From an uncultured bacterium (GTDB lineage: Bacteria; Bacillota; Clostridia; Oscillospirales; Ruminococcaceae), in contig CAKWRB010000047.1 in NCBI GenBank assembly GCA_934845495.1, forward strand, positions 1 through 8,984: a DNA stretch of 8,984 bases, in the 5' to 3' direction. The translations under genes were made by a program, and so were the position numbers. Within the stretch, counting starts at the first letter, position 1, and every line of letters begins with the position of its first letter. The notes beneath the pieces were generated by a model. That model ran no database searches. It had not been told where the DNA came from and was given only the letters and a program-made list of their open reading frames with translations. This document shows, piece after piece, positions 1 through 5,947 of this stretch.

Positions 1-714
1 GGCATAGTGGATGCGCGCCTCGGGGATCACATGCTCGCGCAGGTAGTTGCAGCCCACGCTCATCAGTTCCACGGCATCCAGGGCGCTGCGGCCCAGGTGG
101 GGGGAGGCAGCCGCATGGCTGGTGCGCCCCTTAAAGCGGAAGTTGGCGCCCATGATGGCATTGGACTGCACCGAATCCACCCCGTTGATGGTGGAGGGGT
201 GCCAGGTGTAGACAAAGTCCACCTCGTCAAAGAGACCGGCCCGGGCCATGAACTGCTTGGAGCCGGCGCCCTCTTCGGCAGGGCAGCCAAAGTAGATCAC
301 GGTGCCGTCCTCGCCGGTGGCATCCAGGTAATCCTTGAGGGCGAAGGCAGCTGCCAGCGAGCCAGTGCCCAGCGAGCAGTGGCCGCAGCCGTGGCCGGGG
401 GCACCCTCGGTCACCGGGGATTTTTCCGGCAGAGCGGCCTGCTGGCTCAGGCTGGAGAGGGCATCAAATTCCCCCAGGAAGCCCATCACCGGTTTGCCGC
501 TGCCCTTTTTATAGGTGCCGGTAAAGCAGGTGGGGATTTCGGCCAGGCCACGCTGAACGGTGAAGCCCTCGGCCTCCAGCAGCTGGCAGAGCAGCTCGGC
601 GGACTTGTGCTCGTGGAAGGCGAGCTCGGCATAGTCCCAGATGCGGTCGTTGGCATCCAGAATGTTGGCGGCGTGTTTTGCCACCGATTCCCGGATCAGT
701 TCCAGATCAGTCAT
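1..714 (-). CDS. AbgB-like M20 family amidohydrolase (N-terminal 238 residues; 3' end outside window)
   Basis: The gene reads leftward off the window edge; all 238 visible codons are open. The start ATG (714..712) has an AAGGAG ribosome binding site 8 nt upstream. The protein resembles the B subunit of p-aminobenzoyl-glutamate hydrolase (AbgB), by recognition of conserved blocks: IWDYAELAFHEHKSAELL near residue 25, GEFDALSSLSQQA near 81, GHGCGH at 107-112, PAEEG at 145-149, WHP at 171-173, and the dimerisation/catalytic stretch GRTSHAAASPHLGRSALDAV at 197-216. Expected M20 metal ligands are visible: Cys110, His112, Glu147/Glu148 and His172. Family members are cytoplasmic metallohydrolases that cleave amide bonds of N-acylated or aminobenzoyl amino acids. 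The C-terminal ligand cannot be checked. It lies downstream of an ABC permease on the same strand but has its own promoter, 134 nt upstream. The exact substrate is not deducible. Confidence 0.9.
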   Translation of the reverse strand, partial: MTDLELIRESVAKHAANILDANDRIWDYAELAFHEHKSAELLCQLLEAEGFTVQRGLAEIPTCFTGTYKKGSGKPVMGFLGEFDALSSLSQQAALPEKSPVTEGAPGHGCGHCSLGTGSLAAAFALKDYLDATGEDGTVIYFGCPAEEGAGSKQFMARAGLFDEVDFVYTWHPSTINGVDSVQSNAIMGANFRFKGRTSHAAASPHLGRSALDAVELMSVGCNYLREHVIPEARIHYA

Positions 715-784
715 ACAGTCAGCTCCTTTATTGTTTTACTTTATTATGCCATGAAGCAAAGCGGAATGGTATAATTGGCCAATG

Positions 785-816
785 GGACGGGAGCAGGTAC
801 AGCCTGCGGATCGTCC
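785..816 (-). promoter_or_regulatory. Structured leader hairpin of the AbgB-like gene
   Basis: This interrupted inverted repeat lies inside the predicted 5' leader, about 70 nt before the start codon. The outer arms GGACG/CGTCC (785-789 with 812-816) and inner arms GCAGG/CCTGC (793-797 with 803-807) are both perfect. They enclose an internal loop of 3-4 nt and a 5-nt apical loop. A short palindrome, ATTGGCCAAT, overlaps 774-783. There is no T tract on either strand, so it is not an intrinsic terminator as it stands. A role in mRNA stability or regulation is possible but only inferred. It matches no riboswitch class I can name. Confidence 0.45.
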
Positions 817-847
817 GGCCATAAAATGCAATAGACGCTTTGCGGCT

Positions 848-876
848 ATTATAGCATTAAAATATCCGGTTTTGTA
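848..876 (-). promoter_or_regulatory. Promoter of the AbgB-like amidohydrolase gene
   Basis: The minus strand carries a perfect TATAAT (853..848) preceded by TGC, forming an extended -10 TGCTATAATAG. A weak -35 TACAAA (876..871) lies 17 bp upstream. The start point would fall near 841, giving a leader of about 125 nt. The -35 hexamer lies inside the palindrome TTTTGTATCGACAAAA (870-885), so a bound repressor could occlude it. The same 11-base extended -10 block occurs in front of the second M20 gene. Confidence 0.65.
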
Positions 877-947
877 TCGACAAAATGGGAAAATTTCATT
901 ACAAAATGAAATAATTCAGATTAAAATAGCAGTTTGTATCGTAAAAT
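856..947. repeat. Imperfect direct repeat pair upstream of the AbgB-like gene (candidate operator)
   Basis: Two related blocks occupy 856-886 and 920-947, about 62 bp apart. Both begin ATTAAAATA and both contain TTTGTATCG followed by an AAAAT tail. The left copy includes a perfect inverted repeat TTTTGT-ATCG-ACAAAA (870-885) that overlaps the -35 region of the gene. The right copy is a degenerate form of the same dyad (933-947). Two spaced copies of a dyad near a promoter suggest a transcription factor site. Which regulator binds is unknown. Confidence 0.5.
893..912. repeat. AT-rich perfect inverted repeat between the ABC permease and the AbgB-like gene
   Basis: ATTTCATT and AATGAAAT form a perfect 8-bp stem with a 4-nt loop, placed between the two direct-repeat copies. 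On the minus strand the stem is followed by a short T-rich run, so it could act as a very weak terminator for the permease transcript. It could equally be a protein-binding dyad. No GC-rich terminator is visible after the permease, so read-through into the AbgB-like gene is plausible. Confidence 0.35.
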
Positions 948-952
948 AGAGG

Positions 953-1621
953 TCAGGCGGCGGTGGAGATGGCCATGTGTCGCTCGGCCAGCTGTACCAC
1001 CCAGGTGAACAGGGTGGTGACAAAGAGATAGATCACGCCCGAAATGATAAGCGATTCAATGGGCAGGAAGGTGGCAGCCGAAGCTGTGCGGTAGGCGGTG
1101 GTGAGCTCATTTACAAAGAAGATGGAGCCCAAGGACGCCTGCTTGATCATGTTGACAAACTCGTTGCCCAGCGCCGGGAGGATATTCTTCACCGCCTGGG
1201 GGAGTATGATGAACCGCAGGGTCTGGGCCCGGGAGAGCCCCAGACAGCTGGCGGCTTCGGTCTGGCCCGGATCCACCGCCTGGATGCCCGCCCGGATAAT
1301 CTCGCTCACATAGGCGCCGGCGCTGACGATGAGCGCAATGATGACGCTCTGGGTCTCGGAGATCTCGATGGGCAGCACTTTGGGCAGCAGCAGGTAGAAG
1401 AAATAGAGCTGCAGCAGACTGGGCGTACCCCGGATAATCCAGATATAGAACCGCACCAGCCATTCACAGGGGCGGCATTTGCCCAGCCGCAGCACCGCCA
1501 GGATAATGCCGATGACCGTACCGGCCACCACTGTGAGGGCTGCGATCCACAGGGTGCCTGCAAGGCCCTCCAGATAGACATAGCCGTATCGCTGCAAGAT
1601 TTTCAGTATATTTTCCCACAT
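953..1621 (-). CDS. Amino-acid ABC transporter permease (HisM/GlnP type)
   Basis: A 222-residue inner-membrane permease of the polar amino acid uptake family. Hydrophobic segments lie near residues 22-45, 57-80, 92-110 and 188-211. The cytoplasmic EAA loop that contacts the ATPase is clear at about 121-150 (TEAASCLGLSRAQTLRFIIL, then PQAVKNILPALGNEF). The family signature RGTPSLLQL is at 64-72. Length is normal for the family. The start ATG (1621) lies 12 nt after the binding-protein stop, and its AAGGTGG ribosome site overlaps that stop, so the two genes are co-transcribed and probably co-translated. Such permeases form a homodimer, or a heterodimer with a second permease, and need a GlnQ-type ATPase. 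No ATPase is encoded in this window; the next gene downstream is an amidohydrolase. Substrate unknown. Confidence 0.93.
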   Translation of the reverse strand: MWENILKILQRYGYVYLEGLAGTLWIAALTVVAGTVIGIILAVLRLGKCRPCEWLVRFYIWIIRGTPSLLQLYFFYLLLPKVLPIEISETQSVIIALIVSAGAYVSEIIRAGIQAVDPGQTEAASCLGLSRAQTLRFIILPQAVKNILPALGNEFVNMIKQASLGSIFFVNELTTAYRTASAATFLPIESLIISGVIYLFVTTLFTWVVQLAERHMAISTAA

Positions 1622-1633
1622 GGCGCACCCACC

Positions 1634-2497
1634 TTACTGGATGCCCAGGCTGCGGGCGTAATCGGTGTACTCCTCGTACCACTGATCGTAGAGCCCCTCT
1701 TCCCGGACCTCGGCAATGATGCGGTTGACCTCGGCCATCAGCTCGGTCTCACCCTTGGCCACGCCGATGCGGGTACCCTTAGTGGACTCGTCCTCCACGA
1801 ACCGGAAGTCAGGCACCAGGCTCATGCCGCAGTTGGGGTTGGCCTCCAGGTAGAGCTGGGCGGTGTTGATGGCGGTGATGATGGCATCGGCCTTGCCCTC
1901 CTGCACCATCAGGAAGCCGTCGGTGGTGGAGGAGACCCGCTTGGTCTCACCCACGGCAGGCACCTGGTCGTTCAGGAAGCTCTCCTGGATCGAGCCGCTC
2001 TGCACCACCACGGTTTTATCCGCCAGATCGCCGGCCGAGGCGATTTCCGGCAGAGCATCGGTGCGCACCAGCAGGCCGTAGCCGGTATCCTCCGAGCCGT
2101 AGTAGTACCCGTCGGACAACTCCATGGCCTCGGCCCGTTCAGGGGTGTAAGCCAGCGCCGAGATGGCAAGGTCATACTTGCCGGTGGTGACGCCGGACAG
2201 CACCGAGGTGAAGTCCAGCGGGATAATGTGACAATCTACGCCAAGTTCGTCCGCAATATGGTGAGCCAGTTCAATGTCCGCACCCACATACTTGGCCTCA
2301 CCCTCCTGGGTGGGGTCGATGAATTCCATGGGGGCAAAGTAGGGTTCGGTGACCACTTCGAGATAGCCGCGCTGCTGGATCTCCTCCAGCCGGTTGGCCG
2401 CCGAGGACTGCTCCTTGCCGGAACAGCCTGCCAGCGGCAGCGCCAGGCAGACCGCCAGGCACAGGGCGGTCAGGCGGTTGGACATTGCATTTTTCAT
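1634..2497 (-). CDS. Family 3 (amino acid) ABC transporter substrate-binding lipoprotein
   Basis: A 287-residue extracytoplasmic binding protein that captures solute for the permease encoded next to it. A type II signal peptide ends in the lipobox LAGC with Cys25 as lipidation site. The mature part is a typical two-lobe PBP fold: RGYLEVVTEPYFAPMEF near 43-59, GADIELAHHIADELG near 72-86, the hinge region GKYDLAISALAYTPERAEAMELSDGYYYG at about 106-134, and LYDQWYEEY near 272. Arg121 in TPER corresponds to the arginine that binds the alpha-carboxylate of amino acid ligands in this family, supporting an amino acid or amino acid derivative as ligand. The ATG at 2497 has an AGGAGG site 8 nt upstream. 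The consensus promoter at 2549-2577 lies upstream with two dyads. Specificity beyond amino-acid-like cannot be read. Confidence 0.93.
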   Translation of the reverse strand: MKNAMSNRLTALCLAVCLALPLAGCSGKEQSSAANRLEEIQQRGYLEVVTEPYFAPMEFIDPTQEGEAKYVGADIELAHHIADELGVDCHIIPLDFTSVLSGVTTGKYDLAISALAYTPERAEAMELSDGYYYGSEDTGYGLLVRTDALPEIASAGDLADKTVVVQSGSIQESFLNDQVPAVGETKRVSSTTDGFLMVQEGKADAIITAINTAQLYLEANPNCGMSLVPDFRFVEDESTKGTRIGVAKGETELMAEVNRIIAEVREEGLYDQWYEEYTDYARSLGIQ

Positions 2498-2548
2498 AAC
2501 TGATTCCTCCTGATTTGTGGATATGCTTTAGCGTAGTAGCATAGCAGC

Positions 2549-2577
2549 ATTGTAAAGCTGACAGAGCGGCTTGTCAA
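2549..2577 (-). promoter_or_regulatory. Strong sigma-A promoter of the ABC transporter pair, with an overlapping operator dyad
   Basis: On the minus strand a perfect TTGACA (2577..2572), a 17-bp spacer and TACAAT (2554..2549) form a near-consensus promoter. The -35 lies within a perfect inverted repeat GGCTTG-T-CAAGCC (2568-2580), an arrangement typical of repressor operators. The predicted leader of about 45 nt contains a 6-bp dyad (TATGCT/AGCATA, 2522-2527 with 2538-2543) before the ribosome site. Confidence 0.8.
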
Positions 2578-2586
2578 GCCTTTTGG

Positions 2587-2598
2587 GGAGAATTCTCC
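2587..2598. repeat. 12-bp palindrome upstream of the transporter promoter
   Basis: GGAGAATTCTCC is a perfect palindrome ending about 10 bp upstream of the -35 hexamer of the transporter promoter. In that position it could be an activator site or a second operator. No factor can be assigned from sequence alone, and a palindrome of this size may occur by chance. Confidence 0.3.
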
Positions 2599-2707
2599 AA
2601 GCCGGTGCAAGAGTGCCGGAACTCCCGGAGCTTTTTTGGACAGAATACATCTTGCTATTTTCGCGCATAAAAGTGTATGAGTGGGAAATCCCCGGTAAAC
2701 CAGGGGG

Positions 2708-2737
2708 CTGGCAGGAGCGTTTCCGGCATGGTACAAT
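2708..2737 (+). promoter_or_regulatory. Probable promoter of the VOC gene
   Basis: TACAAT (2732-2737) is preceded by TGG, giving an extended -10. CTGGCA (2708-2713, 4 of 6 consensus bases) lies 18 bp upstream. The start point would fall near 2744, directly before a GC-rich hairpin (2746-2778) in the leader of the VOC gene. The -35 is weak, so the assignment rests mainly on the extended -10 and the position. Confidence 0.5.
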
Positions 2738-2739
2738 GG

Positions 2740-2778
2740 AAAAAAGCCCCCTGCCGCCCGGACCGGGCAGAGGGGGGC
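2740..2778 (-). terminator. Intrinsic-terminator-like hairpin with T6 on the minus strand, in the VOC leader
   Basis: On the minus strand a GC-rich stem (outer arms GCCCCC/GGGGGC at 2778..2773 and 2751..2746; inner arms GCCCG/CGGGC) is followed directly by six T residues (2745..2740). It would stop leftward transcription before the transporter promoter. No sense gene ends here on that strand, so it would act on antisense or read-through RNA crossing the VOC gene. On the plus strand it is a stable hairpin shortly before the VOC ribosome site, without a T tract. Confidence 0.55.
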
Positions 2779-2801
2779 AAGCCGAGAGAGGAGAGTTTTC
2801 C

Positions 2802-3209
2802 ATGGCAATCGAAAACAGTGTGATCTTTCTGCCCTGCCGGGACATTGCTGCCACCCACGACTTCTACACCCGGGTGGTGGGACTGCAGAAGGTGCAGGAG
2901 CAGGCCGGCGGCACTCTGCACATCTACGATACCGGCTACGGGTATTGTGGCTTCTGCCAGTATCCGGACGACCGCCCGGTGCTGGGTGGGCCGCAGGGGG
3001 TGTGCCTGTCGCTCAACTGTGCCGACGAGGCCGATGTGGACCGCTTCTACGCCCGGGTGACCGAGCAGGGGGCCCGGGTGCTGGCGGCCCCGGCCATGCA
3101 GGAGCGCTTTCCGGTGTACTCCTTCTTCATCGAGGACCCCAGCGGCTACAAGGTGGAGTTCCAGAAGATCCTGCTGCCCGATCAGGAGCTGACCGGCGGC
3201 CGGAAGTAA
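2802..3209 (+). CDS. VOC (glyoxalase/bleomycin-resistance fold) family protein
   Basis: A 135-residue single-module protein of the vicinal oxygen chelate superfamily. The N-terminal half has the usual beta-alpha start ENSVIFLPCRDIAATHDFYTRVVGLQKV (4-31). The C-terminal half ends in the characteristic YSFFIEDPSGYKVEFQK (106-122), where Glu119 matches the conserved acidic metal ligand of many members. Superfamily members include lyases, dioxygenases, epimerases and antibiotic-binding proteins; which applies here cannot be told. The ATG at 2802 was chosen over an in-frame upstream extension because it follows a GAGAGGAGAG ribosome site and the fold begins there. The gene is divergent from the transporter, convergent with the M20 gene at 3276-4457, and closed by a strong terminator. 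Confidence 0.85.
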   Translation: MAIENSVIFLPCRDIAATHDFYTRVVGLQKVQEQAGGTLHIYDTGYGYCGFCQYPDDRPVLGGPQGVCLSLNCADEADVDRFYARVTEQGARVLAAPAMQERFPVYSFFIEDPSGYKVEFQKILLPDQELTGGRK

Positions 3210-3222
3210 GCCCCAAAACCGC

Positions 3223-3254
3223 AAAAAAGCCGCCCGGCAGAGGGCGGCTTTTTT
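3223..3254. terminator. Bidirectional intrinsic terminator between the VOC and M20 genes
   Basis: A perfect 7-bp stem GCCGCCC/GGGCGGC (3229-3235 with 3242-3248) and 6-nt loop are flanked by A6 (3223-3228) and T6 (3249-3254), so the structure works in both directions. It lies 14 nt after the VOC stop and 21 nt after the M20 stop, as expected between convergent genes. Confidence 0.93.
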
Positions 3255-3275
3255 CTATGAACGCAAGGGGGGAAA

Positions 3276-4457
3276 TCAGTGGTTTTCCTCCAGCCAGCGC
3301 ATGGCGGTGTGGGCGTAGACGGCGCTGCCCACCGGCAGGCCGGATTCATCAAAGCGGATCTGGGGATTGTGGGCACCGTAGAGGTAACCGTCTTCCCGGG
3401 CACCCAGGCTGATGTTGAAGAAGGCACCCGGCACCCGGAGCATCACCTCGGAGAAGTCCTCCGAGCCCATCTGCGGCTCGGTGATCTTCACCATGTCGTC
3501 CCCGAGCAGCTCCCGGACATAGCCGTCCAGCTCGGCCACCAGGGCGCGGTCGTTGATGGTGGGGGCGAACTCGGTGTACCACTCGATTTCCGCGGTGGCG
3601 CCGAAGGTGGCGGCGATCCCCTGGGAGATCTCCTCCAGGCGGCGCTTGGCATGTACCCGGACCTCCTGGTTGAAGGCGCGGATGGTGCCGGTGAGGTAGC
3701 CGTCGTTGGGAATGATGTTTTCGGCGGTGCCGGCGATGAGCTGGCCGATGGTGAGGATCAGCGGTTCACGCTGTACCCGCTCCCGGCTGTTGATGGTTTG
3801 CAGGGCGATGAGGATATGGGCCAGGATATTCACCGGGTCCACACCGTCCTCGGGGCTGGCGCCGTGGGCGCCCTTGCCGTGGACGATCACCTTGAAGCCA
3901 TCCGCCGATGCAGCCGAGGGGCCGGTGGTGTGCATGATGGTGCCGGTGGCAAAGTCGCTGGCGGACTGGGAGTGCATACCCAGGGCAGCATCCACATGGG
4001 GGCTTTCCAGCAGGCCGGCCTCCACCATGTGCAGAGCGCCCTTGTAGCCCTCCTCGCCGGGCTGGAACATGAACTTGACCCGGCCCTTGACCTTGTCCTT
4101 GTTGTCCATCAGCAGTTTGGCGGCACCCAGCAGCATGGCGGTGTGGGTGTCGTGGCCGCAGGCGTGCATCTTGCCCGGGCGCTTGCTGGCGAAGGGCTCG
4201 CCCGAATGTTCCTCCATGGGCAGGGCATCCATATCGCCGCGCAGGAGGATCACCTTGCCGTCCGGGTCGCCATCCAGCATGGCCACCACACCGCCGCCCA
4301 CCAGATACGGCTCATATCCCATCTTTCGGAGTTCTTCGGTGACATAGGCGCAGGTGTCGGGCAGATCCGCGCCCACCTCGGGGTTTTCGTGGATGTGTCG
4401 GCGCCAGCGCACCAGTTCACCGTTCAGGGAACGGGCCTGTTCCAGCAGTTCTTTCAT
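3276..4457 (-). CDS. M20D family amidohydrolase (N-acyl-amino-acid/hippurate hydrolase type)
   Basis: A complete 393-residue metallohydrolase of the aminoacylase/hippuricase/IAA-amino-acid-hydrolase group, which releases an amino acid from an N-acyl or N-aryl conjugate in the cytoplasm. The catalytic domain shows RRHIHENPEVG (19-29), RGDMDALPMEE (73-83), HACGHDTHTAMLLGAAKLL (98-116), FQPGEEG (131-137), GMH (160-162), PQMGSEDFSEV (328-338) and GAHNPQIRFDESGLPVGSAVY (361-381). Predicted metal ligands are Cys100, His102, Glu136, His162 and His363, with Glu135 as catalytic base. The lid domain begins near 185. The start ATG at 4457 follows AGGAGG by 8 nt; a longer in-frame reading to 4544 lacks a ribosome site and adds an unrelated tail. 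The gene has its own promoter and structured leader. It may serve the nearby transporter; the real substrate is unknown. Confidence 0.95.
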   Translation of the reverse strand: MKELLEQARSLNGELVRWRRHIHENPEVGADLPDTCAYVTEELRKMGYEPYLVGGGVVAMLDGDPDGKVILLRGDMDALPMEEHSGEPFASKRPGKMHACGHDTHTAMLLGAAKLLMDNKDKVKGRVKFMFQPGEEGYKGALHMVEAGLLESPHVDAALGMHSQSASDFATGTIMHTTGPSAASADGFKVIVHGKGAHGASPEDGVDPVNILAHILIALQTINSRERVQREPLILTIGQLIAGTAENIIPNDGYLTGTIRAFNQEVRVHAKRRLEEISQGIAATFGATAEIEWYTEFAPTINDRALVAELDGYVRELLGDDMVKITEPQMGSEDFSEVMLRVPGAFFNISLGAREDGYLYGAHNPQIRFDESGLPVGSAVYAHTAMRWLEENH

Positions 4458-4503
4458 GGTTGATTCCTCCTGTATCACTTGAGTGTTGGTTCCCGTCACT
4501 TTA

Positions 4504-4517
4504 GCGATTAAAATCGC
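4504..4517. repeat. 14-bp palindrome in the M20 leader
   Basis: GCGATT-AA-AATCGC is a perfect dyad between the promoter and the ribosome site of the M20 gene. It could be an operator in the transcribed leader or part of its RNA fold; a 2-nt centre makes an RNA hairpin of the full stem unlikely. The neighbouring ATCGTCCGG (4521-4529) also occurs in the AbgB-like leader (810-818). Confidence 0.3.
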
Positions 4518-4539
4518 GAAATCGTCCGGGATTTTTATA

Positions 4540-4567
4540 GCCACAGCTCCGGTGAAAGAGCTGTGGC
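4540..4567 (-). promoter_or_regulatory. Perfect 10-bp hairpin in the M20 gene leader
   Basis: GCCACAGCTC and GAGCTGTGGC (4540-4549 with 4558-4567) form a perfect stem with an 8-nt loop, starting about 10 nt into the predicted transcript. The stem is followed on the minus strand by TATAAAAATCC rather than a T tract, so it is not a standard terminator. It may protect the 5' end of the mRNA or be part of a regulatory leader. No known riboswitch core is evident. Confidence 0.5.
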
Positions 4568-4582
4568 GAAGAGTATGGGACT

Positions 4583-4611
4583 ATTATAGCAACCTATTCC
4601 CGAAAAAGCAA
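4583..4611 (-). promoter_or_regulatory. Promoter of the M20 amidohydrolase gene
   Basis: A perfect TATAAT (4588..4583) within the extended -10 TGCTATAATAG is paired with TTGCTT (4611..4606) at 17-bp spacing. The leader would be about 120 nt long. The 11-base -10 block is identical to that in front of the AbgB-like gene, and an AT-rich ATCGAT-centred sequence lies just upstream (about 4617-4632). Confidence 0.7.
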
Positions 4612-4658
4612 GCACAAATTTTATCGATTTTACCTGCTAAAGTATCAGGCGGCTGCCC

Positions 4659-5813
4659 TTACAGGTCAAAGAAGCGGGTGCGGCGGATCTCGATGGCGCG
4701 CACCGGGCACATCTCGTGGCAGCAGTAGCAGTGGATGCACCGGTCGTAGTGGATGTGCGCTTTGTGCTGTTCCAGGGTGATGGTGTGGGCCGGGCAGCTT
4801 TCGGCACAGCGGCCGCAGCCGATGCAGTCCGCCGGGCGAATCACCGGCCGGGGGGTGAAGTGGTCCCACAGGCGGCTCACCGCCGGACGCAGCAGCCGGG
4901 GGGTGTGGCTGAGAAAATCCACCGACTTGGCATGGGGCGGCACAAAGCCGGGCACCGGCTGGGCAAACTGCACCGCACCGGCCAGCGAGAACCCGGCGGC
5001 GCTTTCGGGGCAGAGCCCACGCTTTTGGGCGGCGGCAATGGTGGGGACGCTTGCCGGCGAAACCCCAATGATCTGCGCCAGGCAGAGGTCGAGCAGGAAG
5101 GGGTCACGGCAGGCAGCCAGGAAGCCCAGCTTGCGGGGGCTGCCGCCGGAGGGGCCGTCCCCCTCCATGCCCACCACCGCATCCACCAGGGTAAGGGCAG
5201 GCTGCACCGTCAGGGCCAGGTCCACCAGCATCTCGCCGAAGTCGGATTTATCCGGGAAGCGCAGGTGCAGTTCCGGTTTCTGCAGGCCGGGGATACAGCC
5301 GAAGAGGTTCTTCACACCGCCGGAGAGGGTGGTCATGCTGTGGGTTTTGAGCTTGCACACCGAAACCAGCAGGTCGGCCTCTGCCACCGGGTTGATGATG
5401 GAGAACTCCCGCACCAGGCGGTTTTCCTCCCGGCGCAGGGTGGTGAAGCCGGTGTCCTCGTTGAGGGCGGCTCCGCTTTGCCGGGCGGCCTCGGTCATGC
5501 CGCAGGTTTCGTAGATGCCGTGGAGCAGCGGCTTGGTGTAGGGGCCGCCGGGGCTGTCCGCAATGGTGACGCGGGCGGCGCCCCAGTCCAGCAGCAGCCG
5601 GGCGGCGGCTTCCACCACCAGCGGATGGGTGGTGGTGGCCTCCTCGGGGCGGCGCTTCATCAGCAGGTTGGGCTTGAGCAGCACGGTGCGTCCGGCCACC
5701 TGGTCCGGGGCAAAGCCGCTTTGGCGCACCACCTGTTCCAGCGCCGGGACAAGGCTTTCCCGGGTGTAGTCCGCAGCGGCGGCAAAGGCGATGGGGTATT
5801 CCGATTCACGCAT
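4659..5813 (-). CDS. DUF362 domain protein with C-terminal 2x[4Fe-4S] ferredoxin domain
   Basis: A 384-residue protein. The first 290 residues are a DUF362 domain: GRTVLLKPNLLMKRRPEEATTTHP near 41-64, VTIADSPGG at 82-90, LLVSVCKLKTHSMTTLSGGVKNLFG at about 148-172, and VDAVVGMEGDGPSGGSPR at 210-227. The C-terminus has two cysteine clusters, C330-x2-C-x2-C-x3-C340-P and C359-x2-C-x2-C-x3-C369-P, each able to hold a [4Fe-4S] cluster; an extra Cys364 sits inside the second. The domain pair is common in anaerobic Firmicutes and archaea; its reaction is not established, though an iron-sulfur electron-transfer role is likely. No signal peptide or membrane segment is seen, so it is probably cytoplasmic. 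The ATG at 5813 follows GGAGGAG. No strong terminator follows the stop, so read-through into the M20 gene is possible. Confidence 0.92.
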   Translation of the reverse strand: MRESEYPIAFAAAADYTRESLVPALEQVVRQSGFAPDQVAGRTVLLKPNLLMKRRPEEATTTHPLVVEAAARLLLDWGAARVTIADSPGGPYTKPLLHGIYETCGMTEAARQSGAALNEDTGFTTLRREENRLVREFSIINPVAEADLLVSVCKLKTHSMTTLSGGVKNLFGCIPGLQKPELHLRFPDKSDFGEMLVDLALTVQPALTLVDAVVGMEGDGPSGGSPRKLGFLAACRDPFLLDLCLAQIIGVSPASVPTIAAAQKRGLCPESAAGFSLAGAVQFAQPVPGFVPPHAKSVDFLSHTPRLLRPAVSRLWDHFTPRPVIRPADCIGCGRCAESCPAHTITLEQHKAHIHYDRCIHCYCCHEMCPVRAIEIRRTRFFDL

Positions 5814-5854
5814 GGTTTCTCCTCCAGTTCCGGCAGTGGGGTTTGTTCTGTTTC

Positions 5855-5883
5855 AGGATAGTACGGCCGGGCGGCTTTGGCAA
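5855..5883 (-). promoter_or_regulatory. Promoter of the DUF362-ferredoxin gene
   Basis: TTGCCA (5883..5878, 5 of 6 consensus) and TATCCT (5860..5855, 4 of 6) are separated by 17 bp on the minus strand, just downstream of the acetyltransferase terminator. The leader would be about 35 nt. The gene is therefore a separate transcription unit from the acetyltransferase upstream. Confidence 0.6.
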
Positions 5884-5890
5884 GGGCAGC

Positions 5891-5931
5891 AAAAAAAGGC
5901 GGCAGTTCCCGGAACAGAGGGAGCTGCCGCC
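5891..5931 (-). terminator. Intrinsic terminator of the GNAT acetyltransferase gene
   Basis: On the minus strand GGCGGCAG and CTGCCGCC (5931..5924 with 5905..5898) form an 8-bp stem. It extends past one mismatch by 4 more pairs, closes on an 8-nt loop and is followed by seven T residues (5897..5891). It starts 16 nt after the acetyltransferase stop codon and ends just before the -35 of the next gene. Confidence 0.92.
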
Positions 5932-5947
5932 GATGGAGCGGAACGAA

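Noticed and set aside
977..2503. Plus-strand 508-aa open frame
   Set aside because: It is antisense to the clear permease and binding-protein genes; its His/Gly/Gln-rich, low-complexity translation is what GC-rich codon bias produces on the opposite strand.
2616..2637. Plus-strand stem followed by T6 (CTCCCGGAG then TTTTTT)
   Set aside because: The stem is only 3-4 bp with almost no loop, and no plus-strand gene ends before it; unlikely to terminate.
2571..2801. N-terminal extension of the VOC gene
   Set aside because: The extension crosses a promoter and a GC hairpin; the ribosome site and the start of the VOC fold both point to the ATG at 2802.
3279..4463. Plus-strand 394-aa open frame
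   Set aside because: Antisense shadow of the M20 amidohydrolase; no ribosome site or recognisable domain.
4458..4544. Longer start for the M20 gene
   Set aside because: It lacks a ribosome site, covers the leader palindrome and AGGAGG site, and adds residues not seen in the family.
4630..4658. Terminator after the DUF362 gene
   Set aside because: Only a 4-bp stem (CCTG/CAGG) and no T run are present; not convincing.
4716..5861. Plus-strand 381-aa open frame
   Set aside because: Antisense to the DUF362-ferredoxin gene, whose cysteine motifs and ribosome site are unmistakable.
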